From JAWXCH01 sp034440595 (GTDB lineage: Bacteria; Planctomycetota; Planctomycetia; Pirellulales; JALHPA01), in contig JAWXCH010000589.1 of assembly GCA_034440595.1 (NCBI GenBank), positions 1-8,683 on the forward strand: 8,683 nucleotides of DNA. Direction: 5' to 3'. Shown here piece after piece: positions 1-6,656 of this stretch (positions are counted from its first letter, which is position 1; every line of letters begins with the position of its first letter). A program made the translations under genes and the position numbers. Under the pieces are notes generated by a model, which did no database searches, was not told the DNA's origin, and saw only the letters and a program-made list of their open reading frames with translations.

Positions 1-109
1 CAACAAAGTCGCTTCGGCCACTGGTTTTTCCAGTCATGGCCACTTCGCCTCTACCTTCCACCGCCTCATTGGGGTTAGCCCAACTGAGTACCGGGAATCC
101 TTTTATTGA
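1..109 (+). CDS. AraC-family transcriptional regulator, C-terminal end (partial)
   Basis: The reading frame from base 2 gives 35 residues and a TGA stop at 107-109. The residues match the second helix-turn-helix of AraC/XylS DNA-binding domains. The segment VASATGFSSHGHFASTFH corresponds to the family pattern (I)A..(V)GFSS..HFSR.FK, and it is followed by GVSPTEYR, the hallmark G(V/M)(S/T)P.(E/Q)(Y/F)R ending of the family. Known of the family: these cytosolic proteins bind DNA and usually activate transcription in response to a small ligand sensed by the N-terminal domain, which lies outside this window. The protein ends a few residues after the motif, as is typical. It runs opposite to the chaperone operon and is separated from it by another gene, so no functional link is implied. 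Confidence 0.9.
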   Translation, partial: NKVASATGFSSHGHFASTFHRLIGVSPTEYRESFY

Positions 110-328
110 ATGATGCAGTGGCACATAGTGGGCAGGTCAGTCCATCCTTGCACGTAATCCTAGACTGGCGTTCGACTGCTTTCGCCAAGTGTGCGGAAGA
201 ATCTTATTTAAGCACCCATTTATAGTTTCTCAATGATAATTCATCAAGCAGCCGTCAACTTATGAACGTAACACAATTCCGATGCCGCACAAAAATACTC
301 GGCCGCTACCTGTGATTTCACCAGATGA

Positions 329-1009
329 ATGGAGTTCTCTGTGGCTGTTCGATACGAATCTAAACCTGGAGTTGGCGTAGAAGCGGGCCGTTTATTGTTG
401 GCGCTGTCGATGAGACGCAGTTTGCGTAATGTAGACGGAATGCTGAAGTCGACCTATAGCTTTTCTGATGGGAAGGAGCCTTCATCAATTGATGCCAGGA
501 TTGTTGATTTATTACATCAAGGAGGTTTGATTAGGCTTCAAGAGCATAAATCATTTTTCAGGCGTGTGACTCATGTATGGAACCTAACCGAACTAGGCAC
601 TCGATCTATCGACGATCCTGACGGTTCAGGCCTCGACGAAACGCTAGCATTCTGGATGTCCATCGGTGTTGAGAGGCGGATTATGGTCAAAGTCCTCGAT
701 CCGAGAAACGAGCAGAGTCCAACAATTATAGATTGTGAGAATGAGATAAGCCGAGAATCCGCACTTATACGTCGGCCACCATTCGCCATTTCACAACATG
801 TTGTCATGGACATTTGGAAAGTTGGAGTGGAAATTGATCGAACACAGGTTCCTACTTCAGCATTCTCTCATCTGAAAAACCTGTATGCGGTGCGAATGTT
901 TACGAACGATATTCGTCAATCGTACATTGTAAGTAAGAGCGTGTGGGATGAGTGCGAGAGTTTCTATTTGAGAACCGGACGGTTGCCGGCTTTGCCGATC
1001 GCAACCTGA
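329..1009 (+). CDS. Hypothetical protein, 226 aa, possible winged-helix segment
   Basis: I do not recognise this protein. The ATG at 329 directly follows an in-frame TGA (326-328), so the frame cannot extend further up. There is no clear Shine-Dalgarno sequence, and an in-frame GTG at 341 is an alternative start. No signal peptide or membrane segment is visible. Residues about 50-95 (IDARIVDLLHQGGLIRL, then a basic stretch, then HVWNLTELG) have the helix, recognition-helix, beta-wing look of a winged-helix fold, and 'LTELG' is common at the wing of such domains. The C-terminal half is mixed alpha/beta without a motif I can name. The coding sequence looks AT-richer than the chaperone operon, which suggests a different origin. 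A TGATAAT-like box at 234-240 could be a -10 element, but no convincing -35 accompanies it. The gene converges on the FHA gene. It could be a small DNA-binding or accessory-region protein; its function is unknown. Confidence 0.65.
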   Translation: MEFSVAVRYESKPGVGVEAGRLLLALSMRRSLRNVDGMLKSTYSFSDGKEPSSIDARIVDLLHQGGLIRLQEHKSFFRRVTHVWNLTELGTRSIDDPDGSGLDETLAFWMSIGVERRIMVKVLDPRNEQSPTIIDCENEISRESALIRRPPFAISQHVVMDIWKVGVEIDRTQVPTSAFSHLKNLYAVRMFTNDIRQSYIVSKSVWDECESFYLRTGRLPALPIAT

Positions 1010-1137
1010 TCGCCCCCGCCCCAGTGAGAGTTAGTAGTCGTTCGCACCACAGGACATTCATGACGTTATGGAACTCATAATTCAACGCCTCATTTGTCGC
1101 CTTCATCAGCGCCCAATGACACCTTCGTGAGAGGCAG

Positions 1138-1177
1138 ATACTGGTCGCTCGATGACAATCGAAGGAATTACCAGTAT
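1138..1177 (-). other. Nested hairpin just downstream of the operon's last stop codon
   Basis: On the + strand ATACTGGT (1138-1145) is a perfect inverted repeat of ACCAGTAT (1170-1177). Between them lies a second short stem, TCGAT (1149-1153) with ATCGA (1158-1162), around a 4-base loop. In the direction of the - strand operon the structure begins 3 nt after the FHA stop (1181-1183). Its position fits a 3'-end, RNA-stabilising or termination role. No T-run follows on either strand, so it is not a classical intrinsic terminator. It could also be chance or a protein-binding site between the convergent genes. Confidence 0.35.
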
Positions 1178-1180
1178 GAG

Positions 1181-1711
1181 TCACACAATTACGAAGATGA
1201 ATGAGTTGATCCCTGATGGCCCTAAGGAAATCTGATCAAAGGTCTCAAGAACAGCAGGATTGCTGATTTCGCCCGAGCCGGGTTCATCCTGTAGTCTTTT
1301 GCCATTCAGATAGGTGCCCATTGTGCTGCGTTCATCTCGGAGAAAGTATTTGATCACATCCTTATGTCTCTGCCGAATGATTGTGGCATGAATTCGCGAT
1401 ACTTCACGCGGCCTCAACCAAATCGCATCATTCATTTGAAAGTCAGCGATTCCCTCAGCGGGCCTTTCCATCGGAGACGCTGGCCGCCCGATCGTGATTT
1501 CGTCGACAGTAACCTTCATCAGGCCGCAGTTGTAGGGGCCGCATCCGATGATGTAGCCCCCGGCCTCAAGTAACGCGATAGATTGCGCCAGATTGCCGAC
1601 TCGTTGCTCACGATCAGAATGCAAGAGCAAGGCGATATCATGCAGCCTGGTAGTGCTGATGAGTTGATCGATGCGGCGTGCGATCTCAATCGCTAATGGG
1701 TTGTCGTTCAT
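1181..1711 (-). CDS. FHA-domain protein (phosphothreonine reader), 176 aa
   Basis: The C-terminal two thirds (about residues 66-176) form a forkhead-associated domain. Its conserved phosphopeptide-binding residues are visible in order: Gly-Arg at 75-76 (ITIGR), Ser105 and His108 in EVSRIHATI, and Asn136-Gly137 in TMGTYLNGKRL. The end-strand signature follows (DQISLG, 159-164). Known of the family: FHA domains bind phosphothreonine on partners, typically products of Ser/Thr kinases encoded nearby. The N-terminal 60 residues are mostly helical and unassigned. The FHA loop between the GR and the Ser (about residues 77-103) is longer than usual. There is no membrane segment, so it is probably cytosolic. 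The ATG overlaps the stop of the TPR gene as ATGA (1708-1711), with a purine-rich GATGAGAAG upstream, so translation is probably coupled. It is the last gene of the operon. The likely ligand is the phosphorylated kinase, TPR protein or Hsp70, which is inference. Confidence 0.9.
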   Translation of the reverse strand: MNDNPLAIEIARRIDQLISTTRLHDIALLLHSDREQRVGNLAQSIALLEAGGYIIGCGPYNCGLMKVTVDEITIGRPASPMERPAEGIADFQMNDAIWLRPREVSRIHATIIRQRHKDVIKYFLRDERSTMGTYLNGKRLQDEPGSGEISNPAVLETFDQISLGPSGINSFIFVIV

Positions 1712-2394
1712 GCTGGCTTCTCATCATTCTCCGACTTCTTATCGCTCGATGAGTCCAACGGTGTCTCTATTGAATTTGGGGTAAGCATGGCTGAGACAGC
1801 GGGGGGAGGTGCAGATTCCGGCGCAACACCCGTTGGCAATGGGGAGCCTTCGATCGCCGCCGTAGGTTCAAGCTCCGCCTTGGTGTTGACAGACATCTCT
1901 TGTCCCGTGTCAGGAGCTGCGGACACATTCTCGACTTGCGTGCTCTGATCAGGATCTCGCTTCTTGCGAAGAGATATCAATCGGTTTCGCACATAGGCGA
2001 ACCCGTCACCAACACGTGACGCAACCCAAGCGACACCGCCACCGACTGCCTTTGCGGCCGCCACGCATCGTAAGCGTGTTCTCTCCCGAAAGACCTTCCG
2101 TGCCTGCCGCTTCCGATCCTTATTACGGATGAATGCAACCATGCGCTCGTTGGGCGCTGCGTCGTGCCCAAGTTGCCTGGCGCGATCAAGTGCGATCAAG
2201 GCTTGTTGCGGTCTCCCCTGATAGAGATATATCTTCGCCCAAAGAAGGAAGGCGTGATAATCGAGCGGCTGTAGAGCGGAACATCGTTTGAGGTCCAACG
2301 CTGCCTCGTCCCATTGCCGGGCAATAGCCAGTCTTACCGCCCGATCGAAATACGCACGTGCAGAGAGCGAGTAGAGGGGGTCCTGATGTGTCAT
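1708..2394 (-). CDS. TPR protein with disordered Pro/Ala/Ser-rich tail, 228 aa
   Basis: Residues about 11-78 contain two tetratricopeptide-like helix pairs. One is around RAVRLAIARQWDEAALDLKR with a following ALQP turn. The next is AFLLWAKIYLYQGRPQQALI followed by the ALDRARQLG helix. Known of the family: TPRs are protein-protein docking surfaces and are common co-chaperone modules. Residues 90-109 are strongly basic. Residues 110-135 are Gly/Ala/Val-rich and moderately hydrophobic, possibly an amphipathic membrane-touching helix but not a clear transmembrane segment. From about residue 147 the tail is low-complexity, rich in Pro, Ala, Ser, Thr and Glu, and looks disordered. Several tail threonines (in LEPTAA, PLPTG, MLTP, ETPL) make it a plausible substrate of the adjacent kinase and ligand of the adjacent FHA protein. 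The ATG shares one base with the kinase stop (TAATG at 2396-2392), so it is probably translated by coupling. Its specific function is not known to me. Confidence 0.8.
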   Translation of the reverse strand: MTHQDPLYSLSARAYFDRAVRLAIARQWDEAALDLKRCSALQPLDYHAFLLWAKIYLYQGRPQQALIALDRARQLGHDAAPNERMVAFIRNKDRKRQARKVFRERTRLRCVAAAKAVGGGVAWVASRVGDGFAYVRNRLISLRKKRDPDQSTQVENVSAAPDTGQEMSVNTKAELEPTAAIEGSPLPTGVAPESAPPPAVSAMLTPNSIETPLDSSSDKKSENDEKPA

Positions 2395-3521
2395 TAGACT
2401 TTCTCACGTAAGTAGCGATTCCACTCGATTCGCAGGTGCTTGAAGTGCAGACCATACGCAAAAGCCAGTTCTTGCCGTCCACTGATAAGCGAATCAAGCT
2501 CGCCGATTGCTTGCTCTGTAGTCTCTGGCTGGCAGGTTGCCGAAAAGATGTGCTTTAACTTTACGTTTTCATCTGCCGTTTGTACATGTTGCGGATAGCT
2601 GCGAAGCCTGTGCTGACACGCTGCAATGGCGTGGGCGAGCGATGTGGCGGATTGAAAGCGAAACTGGTCGTCGACGTGAAGTGACCGCATGACAACTGAA
2701 TCGACGTCTGCGGGGATTTGTGGATCAAAATGAGAAGGTGCCATTAACCCGTTTTCATGTAGCGACTGAAGGGCCAGCTTTAACTCGGGCACCGTTCGCG
2801 ATTCAGATATCGTCCGTCTAGGGTAAGGCAAAGTGCCTGTAAGCATTTCGTATAAGACTAGCCCAGCCGAGAAAACGTCACTGGCGGCAACCTCATAACC
2901 TCGAATACTCTCAGGTGACATGTAGACGATTGTGCCTCCCGCCTCCGCAACCTTGGTGAAGCGTTCCACTCGACAAGCCAGACCAAAGTCACCGATGCGG
3001 ACCGCCAGTTCACCATTGTCAATCTCTTCAAGCAGGAGATTCGCGGGTTTGATGTCGCGGTGAATTACGGGATACTCAAGGTCGTGCGCATGCCCCAAAG
3101 CCTCAGCGATCTGGCGGCCAAGTTCGAGCGCCACATCGAGTATCAACCCTTCGGGCGAGTTTTTCAGCATCGACTCAAGCGTACCACCAGCAACATACTC
3201 CATTGTGATGTATGGATGCCCGCCGAGTTGCTCATCGATCCGGTTGGCATCAAACACCCGTACGATCCCCGGATGCGAAATCTTCGAAAGTAGAAATGCC
3301 TCTGACAGGCTCTCGACACGATCAGCATCACTTAGCCCATCGACCAACAGCTTCATCACCTGCATTCCCATGTATCGGTGTCGAACCAGATACGCGTCGG
3401 CAAAACGTCCGCTGCCAAGGTGCTCGACTACTGTATAAGTATCACGAACCTGTGTACCTGGAGCAAGGCTAGGCCGTACTGCGGATTGTGCTTTATTCAG
3501 AGACAACAGTGGTCCTTGCAC
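2394..3521 (-). CDS. Hanks-type serine/threonine protein kinase, 375 aa
   Basis: This is a complete and apparently active protein kinase domain, residues about 28-310. Visible motifs: Gly-rich loop LGSGRFADAYLV (35-46), catalytic Lys57 in QVMKLL, helix-C Glu74, hinge EYVAGGTL, catalytic loop HRDIKPANLL with Asp156, Lys158 and Asn161, metal-binding DFG (178-180), activation segment ending GTIVYMSPES (SPE replacing APE), and SDVFSAG (214-220) for the DxWSxG motif. Thr189 and Thr197 are candidate regulatory threonines. There is no transmembrane segment and no PASTA, TPR or WD sensor. Residues about 315-375 form a short helical tail of unknown role, so signal input probably comes from partner proteins. 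The start is GTG at 3521, only 3 nt after the Hsp70 stop, with no strong ribosome site. A start slightly downstream is possible, but the kinase domain needs nearly all of the frame. It presumably phosphorylates components of the same operon, which is inference. Confidence 0.95.
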   Translation of the reverse strand: MQGPLLSLNKAQSAVRPSLAPGTQVRDTYTVVEHLGSGRFADAYLVRHRYMGMQVMKLLVDGLSDADRVESLSEAFLLSKISHPGIVRVFDANRIDEQLGGHPYITMEYVAGGTLESMLKNSPEGLILDVALELGRQIAEALGHAHDLEYPVIHRDIKPANLLLEEIDNGELAVRIGDFGLACRVERFTKVAEAGGTIVYMSPESIRGYEVAASDVFSAGLVLYEMLTGTLPYPRRTISESRTVPELKLALQSLHENGLMAPSHFDPQIPADVDSVVMRSLHVDDQFRFQSATSLAHAIAACQHRLRSYPQHVQTADENVKLKHIFSATCQPETTEQAIGELDSLISGRQELAFAYGLHFKHLRIEWNRYLREKV

Positions 3522-3524
3522 TCG

Positions 3525-6029
3525 TTAAATGATGCCTGATCGGATCGCAGATTGGGCGGCTGCCTCTTGTTCTGGCGGCAGTAGGCTCAGTAATTCTTGA
3601 ATGATGCTCGCCATGGCGTCCGAATCCTTTCTACGCAATGCGATCGCCCCTTCCTCCAGAAGTTGCTGCCCCCGTCGGCGATCGAGGAAGTTCGCTTCTT
3701 GTTGCGCCAGATATGCAAGGAAACCTGCGAGGAAGGCCGGGTCCCGACGGTTCATAGCGTATCCAAGCTGGGCGAGACGTCGATCGGCAGATTCAAGCAT
3801 ACGGGGCTCTTTGGCACGGACAGCTTGATCGCCTTCATCAATCAGTGTGGCCAGCGTTTGTTGATCTTGTGGATCACCATGGTCGTGAACAGATCGGCGT
3901 ACGCTAGCCTTTCGCTCCTCATACTCCGCAACCCGGGCTGGCCATTCAACCTTTGCGGCCAGTTCATGAACCTTCTTCGCGGCATCAACGAGAAGATTAC
4001 GCGCTTGCCCGGCGGCAACGGCGTCACCGTTATCCCACAATTCAATCTTCTGCTCGATCTCCTCAAGAACAGCAGCAGCGCGGAATGCCGCCACTTCTCG
4101 TCCCGCAGTTGATTCGCCAGCAGCTTCGGCCTTCTCGGCAAGCTCATCAAGTCGCGCCTCAATCGCCTGCACTCGATCACGCATAACCTCTGCTGTTTCG
4201 TGGCGCAATTCGGAATCGTGTTTGACTTCAAATTGCTGCTGATCAAGCAACGGAATAGTGATTGTCGCCTTGGCGGTTCCAGACGTATCGACCTCCACGA
4301 CAATCTCGACTTTAGTCCCTTTGGGTACATCTCTTGCGATGTCGGCACCGTTCAGAGAGAAGAGAATACCCACTTGATTCAGCTCGGATAATTTATGATG
4401 TCCGGTCAGGAATGGAATCGGTAAGGAGTCTTTGCTCCCTTTCTTGAGGTCCCGAATCGTGCGCTTCTGAACACGTTCAGAAATGCACGGCAGCGTCTCG
4501 CCAGCCTTGAGCAGGACAACTGAGGTTCCATCCGCCAAGCCGACCGAAACGCTTTGAGGCAGCGATGCCTTGGCCACCGTCGTACCGTATGTGATCGCGA
4601 ATTGGTCAGGTGAGCACGGCAGCGAAGTCCCAGCGGCATCGCGTACATTCAACTTGAAAACACTTTGTCCCTTCTCACGTAGTTGCACCGTCGTGAAGAA
4701 GCGACCCTTCACATCAAGGGGCATGTCTCCACTGGTCCAACCTCGACTATCGTCACGGTCGATGGTGACGACCGCTCCCGGAGGAGGAGCCATGTTGCTG
4801 ACGGTGACCTTACCCCCGACCATAGGTGTAAGCTCCTTGACGACAGGTTCGTACTCCAGCTCGACGCGTGCTGTGCCTACAGCAACCGGAACCGAGCCGG
4901 TCATTGCCTTGGGCATGCGCTGGGCCGATGCAAACACAGCCGCTCCGTGTGCAACAACCGTCAATGGATCAAGCGTACGATCGACGGGAATACCCAGAGT
5001 GGCGATTTGCTGTTGGACCAGAGGAACGTAAGTGCTTCCGCCGACCAGCAGCACCTTATCGATGTCTTTCGGCCGAAGGCCGGCGTCCTGAATGAGCCGA
5101 GCTGTGATATCAAGCGACTTCTGGACTTGGGTGTGAATCAGTCCTTCAAACACTGACCGGGTGATCTTCATTTCAACATCAACAGGATCGTCGCTGTCGT
5201 CCTGAAACGCGTCTTCGACGAATAATTGCTCCAGTTCGCTACGGCTCAGATTCTTTTTCAGTTCCTCGGCAATGACCTTCAGTTTGGACAGCCGTCCTTT
5301 GGTCAGTTTGTCCCTAGCCGCGTTTACCCGTTCGAGGCCGGACAAGTCATATTTGTCTCGTAGCGAAGGCACAATCAATTGATCGACAATCGCACGGTCG
5401 AAATCCGCCCCGCCCAGGTAGTTGTCGCCGCTATGCAGAACCACGGATAGTTGACCATCCCGGACAGCGACGATGGAGGCATCGAAGGTGCCACCGCCCA
5501 GGTCGTAAACGAGCCAGTACGCCCGATTCGCATCGCTCTGAAAACCGTACGCAGCTGCGGCTGCGACTGGTTCCTGAAGGAGCATCGAGTGCTGGAATCC
5601 AGCGAGCTTGGCGGCTCGTGCCGTTGCATCGTTCTGCGGCAACTCGAACATGGCCGGAACTGTGATGACTGCGGCGTTTGGCTCGCTTCCAAATCTCTCC
5701 TTTGCTGCTCGCCGGAGTTCAATAAGAATCTCGGCAGACAACTGCTCCGGACTCATTGATAACCCTGCGGCGTCAAATTGGCGCGAGACCTTCTGCCCCA
5801 TCTCTCGCTTAAACTCGACTTGAACATCACTCGCAGTTTTTACGGTTAGAAACTTACTTATCGCCGCGTTGCCACGATAAATCGTGCCCCGTGTGTCCGC
5901 GTAAACCGCCGATGGCGTAATCTGGTGTAGGCCATTCTTGATGACTTCGATCTGGCCTTCATTAACCACAGCGATGACCGAGTTGGTTGTGCCTAGATCA
6001 ATCCCGAAGTCAATTGTTGCTCGCGCCAT
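3525..6029 (-). CDS. Divergent Hsp70-family chaperone, 834 aa, with beta-rich insertion
   Basis: The ATPase domain spans residues 1 to about 372. It is well conserved: phosphate-1 loop FGIDLGTTNSV (8-18), Lys74 in VEFKREMG (counterpart of DnaK Lys70), VITVPAMF, phosphate-2 motif VYDLGGGTFDAS (174-185), adenosine motif VLLVGGSTYVPLV (326-338) and VVAHGAAVFAS (358-368). ATP hydrolysis should be intact. The usual hydrophobic linker and 'TPLSLG' segment do not follow at once. Instead about 100 residues (about 380-485) of beta-rich, Ig-like character intervene. A substrate-binding-like beta segment follows (LPQSVSVGLADGT onward, to about 600). Residues 603-834 are almost all charged helix, longer than a DnaK lid. 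No C-terminal EEVD is present. Total length exceeds DnaK by about 200 residues. The ATG at 6029 has AAAGGG 6 nt upstream. It lies directly after the GrpE-like gene and before the kinase. It is a specialised paralogue rather than the housekeeping dnaK, probably acting with the neighbouring J-like and GrpE-like proteins. Confidence 0.95.
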   Translation of the reverse strand: MARATIDFGIDLGTTNSVIAVVNEGQIEVIKNGLHQITPSAVYADTRGTIYRGNAAISKFLTVKTASDVQVEFKREMGQKVSRQFDAAGLSMSPEQLSAEILIELRRAAKERFGSEPNAAVITVPAMFELPQNDATARAAKLAGFQHSMLLQEPVAAAAAYGFQSDANRAYWLVYDLGGGTFDASIVAVRDGQLSVVLHSGDNYLGGADFDRAIVDQLIVPSLRDKYDLSGLERVNAARDKLTKGRLSKLKVIAEELKKNLSRSELEQLFVEDAFQDDSDDPVDVEMKITRSVFEGLIHTQVQKSLDITARLIQDAGLRPKDIDKVLLVGGSTYVPLVQQQIATLGIPVDRTLDPLTVVAHGAAVFASAQRMPKAMTGSVPVAVGTARVELEYEPVVKELTPMVGGKVTVSNMAPPPGAVVTIDRDDSRGWTSGDMPLDVKGRFFTTVQLREKGQSVFKLNVRDAAGTSLPCSPDQFAITYGTTVAKASLPQSVSVGLADGTSVVLLKAGETLPCISERVQKRTIRDLKKGSKDSLPIPFLTGHHKLSELNQVGILFSLNGADIARDVPKGTKVEIVVEVDTSGTAKATITIPLLDQQQFEVKHDSELRHETAEVMRDRVQAIEARLDELAEKAEAAGESTAGREVAAFRAAAVLEEIEQKIELWDNGDAVAAGQARNLLVDAAKKVHELAAKVEWPARVAEYEERKASVRRSVHDHGDPQDQQTLATLIDEGDQAVRAKEPRMLESADRRLAQLGYAMNRRDPAFLAGFLAYLAQQEANFLDRRRGQQLLEEGAIALRRKDSDAMASIIQELLSLLPPEQEAAAQSAIRSGII

Positions 6030-6065
6030 ATAAGACCCTTTGTACTTTTACATTAATCGTTCGCG

Positions 6066-6656
6066 CTAATCACGTTCCACGCAAATCACCTGACCCGCTT
6101 TGATTGTAATACCCTTCCGTCGAACGATGGGAGAGACTGTCTGCTTAACCCATGCACCCGAAGCCACGGGAGGTATTTCATCACCTGGCTCGTCCCAAGT
6201 AACAACTTCGACCTCGAGCCAGCCTGTCGTGAAGGGCTTCCCCACGGGGTCCTCGAACTCCACCTCAAACCGCTCAAGAAACTTAACGAACCGCCGCACC
6301 GAATCGGCGAACTGCTTGTATTCCCGCTCATGTTTCTGAGGATCCATACCTTCGACGCGTCGATGAAGCCTCCAGGTCTGAATGGCAAACTCCACTAGGT
6401 CCGATTCCGAAATCGCGATCGCGGCTGGATCACGCTTGATATTTTCAGAGATGAGGCGGGCGGCGATTGCCGACTCGTACCTGTTCAACTCTTCTTGGAG
6501 AAAAGCCACGGGATCAGGCGGGAGGCTCAAGTCGTCCAGACCATGAAGCAACTTCCATTCTCGCGGGAGTAACAGCCGAGCCAGAAACGACAGTCGCTTT
6601 TGGACGGGGAAATGAAGTTCGGCACTACTACTCGTACTCTCATGTGATGTAAGCAT
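6066..6656 (-). CDS. GrpE-like protein (putative nucleotide exchange factor), 196 aa
   Basis: The N-terminal part (about residues 45-132) is helical and charged. It ends in QKHEREYKQFADSVRRFVKF, as expected for the long helix that precedes the GrpE beta domain. The C-terminal part (about 133-196) is beta-rich and keeps the GrpE layout: FEDPVGKPF, then an acidic WDEPGDE turn, then VKQTVSPIVRRKGITIKAGQ and a final hydrophobic strand VICV. Known of the family: GrpE opens the Hsp70 ATPase domain to release ADP. Similarity is weak, and much of the call rests on the J-like, GrpE-like, Hsp70 gene order. The start at 6656 is chosen over an in-frame ATG at 6698 because an AGGAGG site lies 8 nt upstream of 6656 and none lies before 6698. 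This start leaves a 17-nt overlap with the J-like gene. A 36-nt gap separates it from the Hsp70 gene. It could instead be an unrelated co-chaperone. There is no membrane segment beyond the short hydrophobic stretch at 22-30. Confidence 0.6.
   Translation of the reverse strand: MLTSHESTSSSAELHFPVQKRLSFLARLLLPREWKLLHGLDDLSLPPDPVAFLQEELNRYESAIAARLISENIKRDPAAIAISESDLVEFAIQTWRLHRRVEGMDPQKHEREYKQFADSVRRFVKFLERFEVEFEDPVGKPFTTGWLEVEVVTWDEPGDEIPPVASGAWVKQTVSPIVRRKGITIKAGQVICVERD

Noticed and set aside
145..180. CAGTC/GACTG inverted repeat after the AraC-family gene as a terminator
   Set aside because: The stem is only 5 bp with a loop of about 20 and no T-run, so it is not distinguishable from chance.
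262..315. 17-codon ORF upstream of the gene at 329
   Set aside because: It has no ribosome site and no leader-peptide feature such as repeated codons or an attenuator; it is too short to support.
3597..4112. 171-codon open frame on the + strand inside the Hsp70 gene
   Set aside because: It lies entirely antisense to the well-supported Hsp70 coding sequence and has no recognisable domain or ribosome site; open frames opposite a codon-biased gene are common.
3842..4348. 168-codon open frame on the - strand, shifted within the Hsp70 gene
   Set aside because: It is an out-of-frame shadow of the Hsp70 C-terminal region, Arg/Leu/Ser-rich and without motifs.
4570..5156. Two long + strand frames (153 and 157 codons) over the Hsp70 ATPase region
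   Set aside because: Both are antisense to conserved Hsp70 motifs; their composition is a by-product of the opposite strand.
3525..6029. Housekeeping dnaK
   Set aside because: Length, inserted region, altered linker and the divergent J-like and GrpE-like partners argue for a specialised paralogue.
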